From positions 6,509,580-6,573,579 of the forward strand of contig NC_063161.1 of NCBI RefSeq assembly GCF_023159225.1: a DNA stretch of 64,000 nucleotides. Reading direction: 5' to 3'. Below the pieces are notes generated by a model. That model saw only the letters and a program-made list of their open reading frames with translations. It was not told where the DNA came from and made no database searches. This DNA comes from Perognathus longimembris pacificus (lineage: Eukaryota; Chordata; Mammalia; Rodentia; Heteromyidae). Shown here piece after piece: positions 22,419 to 35,460 of the stretch; the stretch's first letter is position 1; every line of letters starts with the position of its first letter. Position numbers and translations under genes: made by a program.

Positions 22419-25400
22419 ATTATTTTAAAAGGAAGAAATCAGAGTGGGGACATCTAGCCATGTTCCTAGGGGGTTAATTTCCTCCTGTGAGTGCTGTGGG
22501 TGGGATGTTTGCGGTCCCTCCACGGCCACAGGGAGGGGAAGTGGAGACCCAGTAAGGAAGCCAACCTCAAAGGAGCAAGCGTTCATCCCGTTCCGCCATG
22601 CGCCTTCCACCACCTCCGAGCCAAAGCCCAGAGCGAGGAGTGAGCCAGAAACAGTCACAGGTTAAGCCAAGTGTGAGAATCAACACACAGCTTGAAAAGC
22701 ACAAACTCCATGGATAATGAGAGCCACCGAGAGGGAAGAAAGCAAACCCAGATCCCCGAACAGCGAGAGACCGGGCTGAGCTTTGTCCTCAGGAGAGGAG
22801 AGAGCAGGAGAGCACGTGGACCTGGCTGGAGCCCAGCGGAGCCTTTCTATCCGGCTCACAAGGTCAGAATTGCGGGGCAATGACAGGCGCAGCAGTAACA
22901 GGCGCAGCAAGCGTACTCCGCTGGGAGGGGAGCTCAGGCTGGGACGGCCCTGTGCACCCGCCAGGTGGCTAACAGGCACTCAGGGCTGGGAGGCTGTTCA
23001 AGATGGCAGGGTGGGTCCCAGCGGGCCCCAGCCTGGGCTGTCCCCAGTGCCAGGCTCTGTCCTCGGCGAGCCCATCTGTCTGCACCATCTACTGTCTATG
23101 CAGGAGCCCCTGCTGCACCTCGCTGACCCCTTCTCTGGCCTCTACATCGTCACTGCTGTGTTGAGGGGACAGCCGCTTGAACTGCCTTCGCTAGCCCTGG
23201 TTCCCCTTGGGGCCAGCAGTGGCGTGTGGCTCCGGGAGCAAAGGCCATCCAGGTTCTTGTGCCTGCTGTGGGGGCAGACGTCAGCCTCCCAGCCTCATCC
23301 TGGGGCTTCTCGATCCCTTCTGAAAGTATTTTAGGAAGCTACAAGGGGAAATGCAGCCCACAAGTTGGCTGTGCTTTGGTTGTTTACCTCCAAAGCTTTC
23401 CGCTGCCTGTTCTGACTGTACCCTGGGGCTACACTTCTATCTGTTTAGTCTCCCAGCTCAGACAGGCTAGGCCGCTGGCTTGCTGTCACACAGCTCTGAG
23501 GAGCTAGGCTGGTGCCTCCCTCTGGATTTCTGAGGCCAGAGGTATCAGTCCATTTGGGTGGATACTTTAACAAAGTACTGCAGACTGGGGGACTTACTCA
23601 GAAATGCATTTCGCACAGTTCCAGAATATTTCTTATTATATTCTCACAGAATAATAGGGTTCTCAGAAGATAGTACCCCAAAGCATGCCACTTGGAAGTC
23701 CTCAGGGACAAAGTATCTCTCTGGCCACAACCGTCCTCTTGGCTCCCACCTGTCTTGCCCCCACAAAGCAGTTTGTAGCCCCCCGATTCCTGGGGTGCCC
23801 TGCCCTTCCCCTGCCTGGCCGTGAAAGTGGCCTTGGGAGCATCTCTGGCCTGCTACCTCCACTTCTGTTTTGAGAGGGACCTGCCCTGTACATGGGGGAC
23901 GGAGGACCCCCCTACTTGGAGGGGGGGCACCCAGAAAGCTCAGAAGAATATCAACCGCCAGGCCTTAATGCCCTTGCCTCCCCCCCACCCAGTCTGTTAT
24001 ATTCTTATTTTTTGTCTGATCACATTTCTACAGCACTATCCACTCTGTCAAAGCCAAGCATGAAAACAGGTCATTTTCCTGTGCTGAGGGGGGCTGCCTA
24101 TCTGAAGCCTCCTCCAACACATCAAACCTTGACTAATGAAGTCCGTGACCCTCTCAGGACCTTGGGCCTGGGAGGTGACCCTTAGGTCATGAGGGATGGG
24201 TGCCCCAAGGGGACTGGCCGTGCTTGGGCTCTTCCTCCTGCCCCTCTGCCTGGCTCATGCAGAGCACTGTCTGCCCTGCCTCCTGTCCTTGTCAGATGCC
24301 CCAAAACAATTGAGGAGCCCTTGACCTTGGACAGAAACTTTCAGAATCAAGGACCAAAACATCTCTTTTCTTCTGATAGCTAGCTGCCTCTGGTGTTTCG
24401 TTACAATGATGGAAAGCTGATTCCTCCCAGTACCATGACAGTGGAGATTGGGATCTCAGAGAATGAATTTAGGGTGGATGTGGGGTGGTGGGGAGGTTCC
24501 TCCACAGAAGGATCCAGACTCCACATCTGCCCCCAGGCTCAGCATGGAGGGCCTGCCCTGGAAACTCCCTTCTCCCTTCATCTTATCGATCAACTCTAGT
24601 AAAGATGCTAACAGAGTTTATCCTCTCTAATAAAGGGAAGTTAGTGCTTTCGTGTGGCCCATTAATCCCTGCTCATCCCTTGAAAAGGAAGAAGTTTTGC
24701 ACCCCGGCTTCTGAGGAGCGGAAGTGTGTGAGGGGTGGCGGGGGGGGGGGGGGCGGTTGCAGGGTTTGGCCCTGGCTTTGTAGCCACTGAAGGACGATCA
24801 TGTGAGGGCAACTGATTTGTGCTCTGACCTGCCGTGGCTTCACTAGCGCTCCTGGCAGAGTTCTCCAGGTCCTTGGCACGTGATGGTCACCAACATGGGA
24901 CGATTAGAGAATCACAGATGTGTGGATATTAACTGTCACGTCACTTGTTAAACTTTCAAATGTCCACGACGGCTTAGCCGATCGGGGGGCCAGGGAGCAG
25001 GGCGGGGAGCAGGACAGGGCTCCTCTCCCGTCTCCCGTCTTGCGCAGCTGGGGGGCGCGGAGCCCGCTGGGCCGCTGGGCGCGTGCCCGGGCCTCCTGTC
25101 TACACAGAGTGTGAATGGCTCCCTTGGGCAACACAAAGGCCCTGGAAATGTGAGGCGACGAGCACCGAAGCGTCCCCCGCTCCTTGGGGGTGAAGCCGGG
25201 GGGACCTCCTATGGGGAAACTGATGGTTCCAGAACTTCGCATGGAGCGTGAGCTGATTGCTGCAGGACTTCCACTTGGCTGAGGAGGTGGCCTCTCCAAA
25301 CTGGGGACAGAGGCAGTCCTCCCAGTAGCAGAGAGGAAACCGAGGCTCCCGCCGCGGTTGCCGCCCTAGTGCTGTGGATGAAGGGGCTCAGAATACCAGC

Positions 25401-25825
25401 CATGGAGGCCCTGACGGTCTGGGAGGCGAAAGCCCGGGGTCAAGGGCGGAGCTGGGGGCAGGACCGGCTCCTCTGGGGCGAGGCTGCGGCAGGGAATCTG
25501 CTGCGGCCCCGCTCCTGGTGGTCACCAGCAACCTGGGTGCACCCCCACCTCCGCCCCCGGGTCTCCTCACGGCACCCTAGCTCCCAGTTCCCAGGGTCTC
25601 CTCTGTGGGAGAATGCCAGTCACAGTGCCTGAGGGCTCACCCAGATAGCTGAGCTTGAGCACAGTCTAAAAACCCTCCTTCCAGGGAAGGCCGCCTTGTG
25701 CGGTACCTGGGGCTAGCAGGGGGTACAGTAGGGCCCCCTCATCCACGGGAGGCCCAAGCCTCCCGCAGATGTCTATAGCCACGGGTAACGAAGACATACA
25801 CGGCGTTTCCCCTGCAGACCTGTTT
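22419..25825. other. Unassigned GC-rich DNA with poly(G) run
   Basis: No exon or repeat supported. A G run lies at about 24740-24753. 24960-25570 is CpG-rich but without a recognisable promoter or first exon. Long frames here overlap on both strands and read as GC artefacts. Confidence 0.35.
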
Positions 25826-26060
25826 ACTAAAGCACATGCTTAGGGTGCGTAAAGCCCTGGCACCCCCCAACACTGAGACAGACAGAGAAAGGGGGAGAGC
25901 AACAAAGAGACTGCATGACAGAGCCTGCATCAGGGTAAACTGACCGCACCCTAGAGGCTAGCACCGTGCCTGGCCCAGAGCTGGTGTTCAAGCGCTGGTT
26001 GTGACCAGCCTGGGCTACATGGCAAGGGAGACACTGTCTCAAAACCAAAGAAAACCAAGA
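25826..26060 (+). repeat. ID and B1 SINE fragments
   Basis: 'gcacatgcttagggtgcg' and 'aaagccctggcacccccc' are a 5'-truncated ID-like piece. 'gtgaccagcctgggctac' and 'gacactgtctcaaaacc' (25995-26050) are a B1 3' half. Both broken. Confidence 0.5.
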
Positions 26061-28976
26061 AGATGTGTGGGGAACTTCGTTCATAGGTGCCAGGTGCATT
26101 CTAGGCTTTTACCTAATGCAGAATGAGATAAGGAGGTCTCGGTGGCCATGGACCCCCCCCCCCAGTTTCAACTGGGGGGGGTGGCGAGGCACAGACAATA
26201 AACAATGAAATAAGAATTTCAGACAGCAGTAGGAGTTGAGAAGAGAATGGATACTCACAAGAAGATAGTGAGCAGGACTAATTAAGAAAGCCCCCTCTAA
26301 AGAGGTGACTTTGAGCTGAGATTCTATCATGAGAAGAAGCTAATCATAGAAAGACACAAGAAAGCAGCATCCTGAGCAGAAAAAGGTGACCTGTACAAAG
26401 GCCGCGAGACAGAGACTACTCAGAAGGCCAACCAGGCACAGTGTCCTAACGCAGGGCCAACCTACTCAGAAGTCGGTTACGGGCAGGGACCCCATCTCTT
26501 TTCAACTCAGGTTTGCTTTAAGGCTAGGGGTCAGAGGAGCTAGCACAGGCCTTGATCATGCCAGAGGCCAAGAGACCGTCTGCTAGAGAGCCAGCGGAAT
26601 GGAGACACCTTGTCCTCTGGAGATGGCTCCAGTGGTTCGGCTCTGCTCTCTTTTCCTCCTCCTTGTTGTTTTTCATTGTCTTCTAGAAGCTTCTCTTCAT
26701 CAGCATCCTTCCATGGCACATTCCTATTTTCCATCGTGACAGCTGATTTTACATTGCATTACATGGCGGCTGCTTCTTGACAACCTAGAGGCGGATGTCA
26801 TCGTATGAATCAGCTCGCTTGTTTACACAGCCGGTGCCGCCGCCCGCTGTACGCCAACCACGTCAGCTCAGCCTCCAGACCATGACAAGCCCTGGCCTTG
26901 GCCTGGGTTTTAGGGTGACCTAGACCTCACATCCCACACACAGTGGGGACACCCTCCGTGTGCACGTGGCAGCCATGCCTGCCTGCTGGAAGAGATGCCG
27001 CCACCCTTGGCGGGACTGAGGCTGGGGGACTGTGGCCACCTCCGGGCCTTGGGGCTGCGTGTCACAAAACCCAAGTGTCTAAGGATGGGGGGCGGGGTAG
27101 GAAGAGTCCTGGCTCCTCAGAGGGACAGCCCCGAGGGGCCCTGGGTGACCGTGTAAGCGTGAGGCTGACTGGGGCTGTGGCAACAGGGCTGGTGGGAGCT
27201 GTTGTCATGGCTCAGTGCGACTGGGTTTTGCCATCTAGACTCCGATCCAGGCTGGCCACGGTGCCCTGCGGCCCGGCTTCCTCCTCTGCTGTCAGCAAGG
27301 CCTTGGGGTGAGTGGTTCCCGTCTGATCTCTAGGGCTGTGTGGGGAGATGTTGAACAGGGAGTGGGATTCGTGTGGGCCAGGGTTCCGGCCTTCTGGAAA
27401 CGGCGGCAGCTCACGGCCCACAGTGTTCGTGTCCCAAGCCGGAGGCCCGGCACTTTGCCTCAGTGCCCGGGCCTCATAATGTTCTCAGTCAGGCTCTGGG
27501 GCCCACGTCTATTAACATTCTGATGCTTCTGTGCCTTTGGAATTGGATAATGATAGAAAATTCAGCAGAGGGAGAAAAAGAAAACCTAATGCTAGTCAGT
27601 ACGCCGGAAGTCAGCCCCAGCCAGGATGGCCGCAGGGCGGGTCTGCTCCCCTGTCCCCCCTTTCTCTCTGGGGGGGGGAGGGGACGGGGCGGGGGAAGCG
27701 ACACTCCCACAACTCCAGCCGATTCTTGGAATGGTGGGAAAGACTGGATGCACCATTAACATCTGTAGCAACAGCAGTAATAATACATTCGTATTTTGCA
27801 TTAGTGTTTTACATCAGTTGACAACTGCAGAAGGCCCGATCTTTTGCAAAGGGCGTCATATACCATTCTCTGTCTGTCCTGACAACAAGCCAGTGAAAAG
27901 TCTCGAGGGAAAGTCCCAGGTAAGCATGAAAGCTGTCCCCAAAGATGTCTGCTTCTCCTCCTCCTTGGCATAAGGCAAAGAGCACTTTTGGTCCCATGTC
28001 CCTTAAAACATTCAGGTGAAGCCTTCCTGCCATAAATCACTTGTTCCCTGCCCTGGTGTCATCTGCACACTGGGGCACTGGGGGGCTTTCAGCCAATTGC
28101 CCACACACTGGGCGTTACATGGTTGTGCTTGTCACTGCAGCAAAACCCAGCCATACTGACAGATACAGAAATGGTTTCCAGTCTCAAGATGAATGAATGA
28201 ATGAATGAAAGTAGCACTTCCCCAAAGTCTCCCAGGTAGAAACTTGGGATCCAGTCAAAGTCTTTGGCCCCTACGTAGGAGGCAGGCACCACTGGGGAAT
28301 GGAAAGGGTGTAAGACAGGAACCAGAGGCACGAGGCAATACCCATGACAGCTGAGAACCTGGGGAAGGCATGGCGGGGGTCAGAAAACATCTGTATGCCC
28401 ATCCTCCCCGTGTGGTTAGTGCTTTACCCACGCTGTTTGTTCTGCATCCAGAGGTTTCCATATAGCTCAGAAGGTTCCAAGGTGAGGGGGGCGGAGGGGG
28501 AGGGGTGGAGAACTACCCCGGGCTCCCATGGTGCATTACTCTTCTCTGCCCTCCACTAAGTTGCCCCTTTATTCACACCTTCCCCCCCCCCCCCCGGCTC
28601 AGAATCAGGAAGGTGTCTCCTTTGTGTCCGGCTGAACACTTTTCATTGCAAGCGCATTGTTGTCGGGGACAATGGCCGACCGCGCAGCTTAGCCAGCTCC
28701 CGGGAATGGCTGCCGACAGCGAAAGGCCCTCGGAGCGCATTGACACCCGGGCCACCAGGAGAGGCCCGGTAATTAATTTTTAAGTTCACTATTATCATGC
28801 GTTTAGGCAGCAGGCTGACTTCCAGGTGGTTCTGACCTTTCAAAATGTTACAAGCAATATCAGTTTTTCTCCTACAAGAAGGACTCCGACCCCAGAGGCT
28901 AGACAAACAGCAGAGTCCAAGTCCTTTCACATTCCTCCCTATTCCTCCCCACTGATGCTTGTCACCTCCATAAAGG
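26061..28976. other. Unassigned; some unique-looking AT-rich islands
   Basis: No gene recognised. C/G runs at about 26153 and 28583. Within GC-rich surroundings, islands at about 26730-26850, 27480-27620 and 28730-28870 are AT-rich, repeat-free and contain homeobox-type TAATTA cores ('ggtaattaatttttaag' near 28768). They are possible conserved regulatory blocks. Confidence 0.3.

Positions 28977-29021
<45 letters not shown>
28977..29021. repeat. (AC)n microsatellite
   Basis: About 22 AC units, no SINE directly adjacent. Confidence 0.95.
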
Positions 29022-29024
<3 letters not shown>

Positions 29025-29146
29025 CTTTCTATTTTGCTGGAAAGGAGGTATACCTTTCTATCGGTTCACTTGTCACTCCCAAAGTGGCTGTCATATTTTT
29101 TTTAACTGGTAAACGATAGGCAACGTGAACATGACCATCTTAACTC

Positions 29147-29245
29147 TTTTTGATTTTGTCAGTACTGGAGACTGAACTCATGGCCTCAAGCTCTATACAC
29201 TGCCACACTTGAGCCATGTCCTCCCCCTGCCCTTTGATCTATGTT
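29147..29245 (-). repeat. ID-like SINE fragment, antisense
   Basis: 'gtcagtactggagactgaac', 'ctctatacactgccacact' and 'gagccatgtcctcc' resemble a degraded antisense tRNA-derived monomer. Confidence 0.45.
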
Positions 29246-32200
29246 TTGTTTTTGAGATTAGAAGCTAGCTAATTCCCTCCTGAGGGGCCCCAACCTGCCT
29301 CTCCCTGTCCGAGGTGGGGAGCAGAGCTTTGCCCATGCCTGGTACCTGGCTTCTGTCACGTGACACCTGTTGCCCACCATCCCCCATTCATCGGAAGCTT
29401 TCCAGAGGCTCCTTCCACACAGCTCTGGGAGCGGCAGCGGGGAGGCCGGGCCCCGGCCCTGGACACGCTAAGCCCCGAGCCACTATAGGATGAGGTCGGA
29501 CCCGTCAGTGGTGGGGTGCAGGAGGAGGGAGGAAGAATGTTCTGTTTGCATCCGGAGCATACATGCAGATGCAGCATGACTTGCGTCCGAGCGCGATGAG
29601 GGGAGGAGCCGTCGGGGCCAGGGACCCCATCTCACAACAATCCCACAGGGGCGGGGGACGGACATGTGCCCCTCTCTCAAAGACCATCACAGGCAGAGGA
29701 AGGGGACGGGGAGCCGGTGACACTCGGGATTTCCTTCTCTACCAGGAGGAGAAAGACAACACGGCCGCGCCCCCCCCCCCCCCGCCCGGCCTCCAGCCTC
29801 TCCAGGGAAGGGACGTGGGACACAGTCCAGGCCACGACCTCTGCTGCCATGACAGTGGGCAAGCTCCCTCCTCGGAGCCTGTGACCCCAAAGGTCTCCCC
29901 ACCCCATGCTCCATCCCCGATCGCTGGGTTTCAATGCAGCACGGACATTGCCCAAGAGCCTTTGCTAGGCGCCAGGCCCAGGCAGGCAGCGAAGACAGGA
30001 CAAGGAGACTGCGGGGGCCTTGGAGACAGACTAGCGACAGCCCCACCGCTGCCACACACACACACTGTTCCCGACAGCAGTGCCTTGCCGGGGCCGGGGG
30101 CCGCTCGGTACGGGGGGGGGGGGGGGAGAGGACGCGGGCACGGCCTGCCCAGCAGAGGGGCGGGGCTGCACATGGACACGCAGAATGTCTGCGGGGAAGC
30201 GCCCGCTGTGGCGTGCAGGAACATTCTGGAAAGCAGGCAGATGTGAGTGCGTGCGGGCCCCTGGAGGAGGCTGGAGTGGGAGCTCAGGCTTGCTCGGCAG
30301 GCAGGGGGAAGCAGGAGGAGAGCCGAGGGCCATGGCACCGCCAGCAGGCGGGTGGCCACCGGGAAGGAAGACGATGAACTCAAAGGCAGCTGCGGGGCCA
30401 CCAACCCCCCCTCCCCCCCCCCAAGGCAGAGAGGATGATGGCAGCTGAGGCTGGGGGGGGGGGGGGGGAGCAGACATGTCCCCGGAGCTGCAGAAGAGCG
30501 TAGGAGAAAGGGCTGGGTCTTCCTGCGCGCCAGGCAAGAGTGACACCGCCACTTCCACCATCAACACCACCAGCGGTGATGTGCAATGGTGAGGTGCAAA
30601 CCTCACGAGAGGTTTGCAGATGAATCTCCACCCAAACACTGCAGGGACCTTCCCGGCCTTCCGCCGAGGACGAGGACACAGTGTGCGGCCCGGATGGGGC
30701 TTCCCTGGGGTCCAGCTGAGGGCACCCGGGCTTCGGGAGCCAGGGGTGCCCTGGACTCAGCTGGACCTCAGACCTCTGTCATCAGCTCAACCTGCCTCCT
30801 CCATGCCTCAGGGCAGGGCAGGATCAGACCATAGCGCCCCCATCTCACCGGGAGCTGGGGGGCACAGAGCCCTCCAGACTGGCCGCTTGCCTTCCGGGGT
30901 CCTGGCTGGCGTTGGCATGGCAGGGATTTGGGGGAAACGTCCTGCTGGAGGCTCCATCCAAGGACGGGGTGGGGGGGGCGGTGTTTATAGGAACCAGGGA
31001 ACACAATTTCGTGAGCTGGGATTCGGGGAGACCTAAAATTCTGGGGAGACAGGTCACTGGGGATGGATTCCAACAGGAAATGAGCTCACACAAGGTAGGG
31101 AGCACTTCGCTGCTCAGGGTTGGCTTCCAGGAGGAGGAGATGCTGAGTTGAGCCTTCTGTTTCAAGCAGGAGCTTTGGCCAAGCACCAAAAGCTGGGAGC
31201 AAGCGGAAGAACGTTTAGGACCCCAAGTCAGGGCAAGAAACAATGAAACAGTGTAAAAGTGAGGCCCAAGCCCAGGGGTCCCACGTTAGATCTGACCACT
31301 GTGCCCAATAAAGACCTGGTGAAGGGCAGAGAAGGGAGGTTTATGACACGGCAGCCGTGGGAAGACAGCACTCCAGGGCACCTTCAGCCGTCTTCAGGGG
31401 TACAGACGTTGGCTTCGGGTTAAGTAGGGGAACTTGGGGAAGGGGTGAGAAAGGCGTGCACAGTGAACAACAGTCCCAGGTCACAGGTGTGGCGGGGTTG
31501 GCCCCTAGCCCAGTCTGCGTCCTTGGAGGAGCCCTGGAGACGTGTGATCATGTGATCACGGGAGCGGCGGAGGAACATGGTGGTCCCCTGGGTTTGGGGC
31601 TGTGTTCTGTGAGGTGGGGAGAAGGCCTTGCCTGTGTGGGGAGGGCTGGTTTGCCTTCCACACAGGGCGCCCTGCGGCTGGACCTGCTCTTTCTTGGTGG
31701 TTGCGGAGTTGGCTGGGGCAGAGGATAGCTCAGATCAAAGGGCTCAGATACAATGTTGGGGGACTTTTCATTCACAGGGTCCAGGGGGCCGCCCCAGGGA
31801 CCTCAGTGATTCTGACTTTCCGAGCGATTCCTGGACATGTGGGCAGAGCGTAGAGACCTCTGAAAGCTCTGGGAGCCGGCGGGGCTGGATTCGCTCACAC
31901 CCAGATCCTGGAAGGGTCTGCAGAGACATTTAAGTGGCAGAGTTCTCAGGGCTTGAAGCTTGGTTCAGGGACTGAGCACAGACAACCAGAGACTGGGGGC
32001 TGGCCAGGGGGAAGGGGGTGAGTGTTTGGAAAATGGAGAACGGAAAAGGAATAGGCCGGACCCGATCACCAACAGGACAGGACTGTTTATTGCCAGTGAG
32101 GAGCACAGACCTTTTTCCCACAAGTCTGGAGGTTGTGCGAGGGGGTGAATTTGGGACAAGGCTGATAAGCGGTCTGAGCAAGGAGGCCAAAGTTAGTGAA

Positions 32201-33235
32201 AGCGCCACTAGGTCTAGGAAGTTGGTGGCTTTTCCCTTGGGCCCACAAAGGATTGTTTACAGCTGGGCCTAGGTGAACTGCCCTGCACATCAAAGCAGGT
32301 TCTTGTACGCCTCAGGTTTGGCCCGGTGTCTGTATGCACCTGGGACAGTAGGGTGGATGCCAATCCTTCATATTCCATCTTTGGATACATAGAAAGAATG
32401 GGCCCAGAGAAGCAAGCCCTTCCACGGGGACGGGGCTAGCCCTTCCATGGGGCCGGGGTTACCCTGTGATAGCACTGAATCAGCAGTGGCAGTCAAGGGT
32501 AAGAAACTAGGACAGTACTGGGGACAACAAGGAGAGCCCCAGGGGGAGAGAGAGAGACCCCTGGCGCTATAGACCTCCATCATTAATTTAAGAGCAGGTA
32601 GAACTTCCCTAATGATGGCCACAGGCTGTCCCCAGAGGCCTGCTTCTGGGAGGCAGGGTGTTGGCTTGTCAGCTCCAGGAAACAGAAAGGCCATTAACGT
32701 ATTACAGCCTCAGCCCTAGGAACTTGCTTTCATGTTCCAAAGACAGAATAAATGGCCCTGATCACTTTTATGTAGCTGGTGTGCCGCCGCAGAAGCGCGG
32801 TTGGAGGATCTGAGTGGCTTTTGTACCTTGTTTATTAGGTGTTTCAAGCTCTTTCTCCAGGAAGAAGCTGCCTCTCGGCGGAGAAATGACTGCCCGCCTC
32901 AGAGCTGAATGACTCTGGCAGATGTGGTTTAGCCTGGTCTGGCTGTGTGAGACTCACACGGAGACGCTCACCAACTCCCATGAACACTGCAGCGGAGGTC
33001 TGAGCGCAGGACCGCTGGAGCCCAGTGCCAAGCCAGGGCTCCCGTGAGGAGCAACCTCAATGGCTCCGCTGGGCAGCCAGCACCGGGATGCCAACCTCCG
33101 TCACCAAATGAGCAGAAAGAATGCAGGCTGCCATGACAGAAGGCTGCTGGGAGAGCCAGCCCAGTTCAAGAAGCGCCCTCCATGTTTCTCTATACACAGA
33201 GCTATGATACCCACCCAATACCCCGCTCACTGAGG
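29246..33235. other. Unassigned GC-rich DNA
   Basis: No supported exon. Includes C runs near 29769 and 30413 and G runs near 30113 and 30454. 32760-32960 is a repeat-free block with 'gtaccttgtttattaggtg'. Long frames (for example 29563-30246 and 30031-30639) exist on both strands and cross homopolymers, so I do not call them genes. Confidence 0.35.
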
Positions 33236-33450
33236 CCTAGCCAGCGCCACTGGCTCACGCCCGTCATCCTAGCTACCCAGATCGGAGATCTGAGGATCGC
33301 TGTTCAAAGCCAGCCCGTGCAGAAAAACGTCCACAAGACTCTTGTCTCCAATTAACTTCCAGAAAACCGGACGTGACACGGTGGCTCAAAGTCATAGAGC
33401 ACTACCCAGGCCTTGAGTTCAAGCCTCAGGACCGACAAAAATAAAAATAG
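33236..33450 (+). repeat. B1-like/Geo composite SINE
   Basis: 'cactggctcacgcccgtc', 'gagatctgaggatcgctg', 'gactcttgtctccaattaac', 'gtggctcaaagtcatagag', 'ccttgagttcaagcctc', A-rich end. Geo half slightly shortened. Confidence 0.8.
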
Positions 33451-34582
33451 AAATGATCCACCAACCCAAGGCCCAGCCACAGGAGCAGACCTGATCTTTC
33501 CACAAGCATCCTCTTGGCGACCCCCTTTGGCGGGGCTGGGAGGTCAGCCTGGCCTGCGGGCAGCTCGCTGAGTTTTGATAACTGATGTTGATAGAAAACC
33601 TAATGCCACCCGCAGCAGGCAGCGTCTCTTGTGAGTTGGAAGTGGGGTGTACTTGGAGACCTCTGTGAAGGTCAGTTTGGAGCTGTAGCACTCCTCCAAG
33701 TTCTTCATCAGGACCCTAATCCATTTTCTTCATCGCACACCAGACTCCTCGTCCATCTTTCAAACTAATGAGAACTCTCGTGTGGGCGTGGGGCGCTGCT
33801 CTCCTCGCTGGGCTTCTTGTTTCCACCTCCCCGGCGCCTTCTCCAAGTGGGAATCTTCACAGAATCCACCCGCTCACCAGCTCTGCCTCCCAGCGCTTTA
33901 ACCCCGGGTAACCCCGGGTGGTCACCCCAGGAATTCCGGGCTGGGACTGCCCTCAGGGGATCTTCTGGGGGTGGGGGCTGGGTTGGCACTTGTGCTTCAT
34001 CTATCTGTCCCTTGCATTCCATGGGGGGGACGGGGTGGGGGGGGGAGCTCCCATAGACAAACAGTTGATGATCCTGACGCGGCTCCTGGCAAGCAATGAA
34101 GGCGCTGATAGCACAGTGAGGCTGGGGCGAAGTGGGGTATCAGTGGGTGTCAAAGAGGAGAGGAAGGACGGGTGCAGAGCCTAGACCGCCAAGGCCATCA
34201 ACTCCAGGACAGCCACTCGGAACTGGCCAAGGAGACGGAGCAAGTGCCTGGGACTGTTTTGAGGGAGGACATCGCCCCTGGTTTCCGCCCCAGTGGCCGC
34301 AGACGGCTGGGGCATGTGTGACCGCACACCAGCGGGCCAGGATGTCAGCTCTCCCGGCCCCCATCCGTGCCAGTTGCCGGCGGCCTGCCTCCTTAGGCTG
34401 GGAGAGGCCGGGGCTTCGAAACAACTCCCCCAAGATGGCCTAGCCGAGCGCAAAGCAGATGCGGGCCCAGGCCTGCCCCTCTGCGGTGTCTGCCTCATCC
34501 CCTTGCCGAAGCGCGTCCACTAGCCCCGGGCCTCTGGAGCTTGGGAAGCAGCAGAGGAGGTCAATATAAGAACGGGCGCTTC
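33451..34582. other. Unassigned
   Basis: GC-rich, no repeat or exon recognised. G-rich tract at 34024-34047. Confidence 0.35.
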
Positions 34583-34780
34583 ACCAGGTACTGGTGGCTC
34601 ACGCCTGTAATCCCAGCTACTCGGGAGCCTGAGATCTGAGGATCCTGGGCAGAAACGTCTGTGTGACCCTTATCTCCAAAAAGCCAGAAGTGGCGCTGTG
34701 GCTCCAGTGGCAGAGCTCTAGCCTTGAGCACAAAAGCGCAGGGACAGCGCCCCGAGTTCAAACCCCCAGGACAGACACCT
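34583..34780 (+). repeat. B1-like/Geo composite SINE, internally deleted
   Basis: 'ggtggctcacgcctgtaatc', 'gagatctgaggatcctgg', 'cttatctccaaaaagcc', 'ggctccagtggcagagctc', 'gagttcaaacccccagg'. The linker between halves is shortened. Confidence 0.82.
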
Positions 34781-35460
34781 GATCACATCTACCAGGGTCC
34801 AAACAAGCATGTGGGCGAGGTCCACCCGTCCTGCGGCGGCCTTTCCTCCGGCAAAGGGGAGCCCGAGGTGGGGAGACAGCCGCACTGGCCTCCACCGCCC
34901 GCACTCCCGAGGAAGGGCATCCGACCGGCGCGGCCTGTGGGCTCCACCTGGGCCCACGTCACCCCAGGACTCTGCGTGGATGCAGCCCACGGGGCGGGGG
35001 TGGGGGAGAAGCCCAGCGGCTCTTGCTCGTTCGGGAAAGTTCAGGCTGCCCACTCGTGGCGGCTGGCCACGGCCGCGGGCCCGTGGGCAGCCTGCAGGCA
35101 TCTCCCTCCCCGAGATGGGGGCCACAGGGGCGCGGGGCTGGAGCGGCAGACAAATGGCCGTGGGCTGAACGCAGCGCGGCCCCCCCGCGGGCCTCCCACG
35201 CCCGGCCGTCAGGGTCCAGGATTGGAGCACACGGGCCCGGGTCCTCCGGCCCACCGCCCCGCACAAGATCTCGTCCCTCATCCCCAGCTCAGCTCCCTCC
35301 CCGGAGTCCTCCTCCCTCTCCTGAGCTGCTCTTTACCCGGCTCCCTCCTCCTCCTCCTCCACGCCCCGCAAAGGCCTGCAACAGGATTGGCTTCTTGGCT
35401 AGGGGACAGGCCATCAATCTTCCTAATCTGCCCTCATAAATCAGCCACCTGGCGCCCTGG
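34781..35460. promoter_or_regulatory. CpG-rich block, candidate CpG island
   Basis: A dense run of CG dinucleotides (for example 'gaccggcgcggcctg', 'gcggctggccacggccg' and 'gcagcgcggcccccccg') in a repeat-free stretch, ending at an AT-richer block, 'cctcataaatcagccacc'. It could be a distal promoter or enhancer island. No TATA, initiator or exon can be assigned, and CpG observed/expected was not computed. Confidence 0.3.

Noticed and set aside
29563..30246. 227-codon frame
   Set aside because: Crosses C/G homopolymers, with competing frames on both strands and no exon signals.
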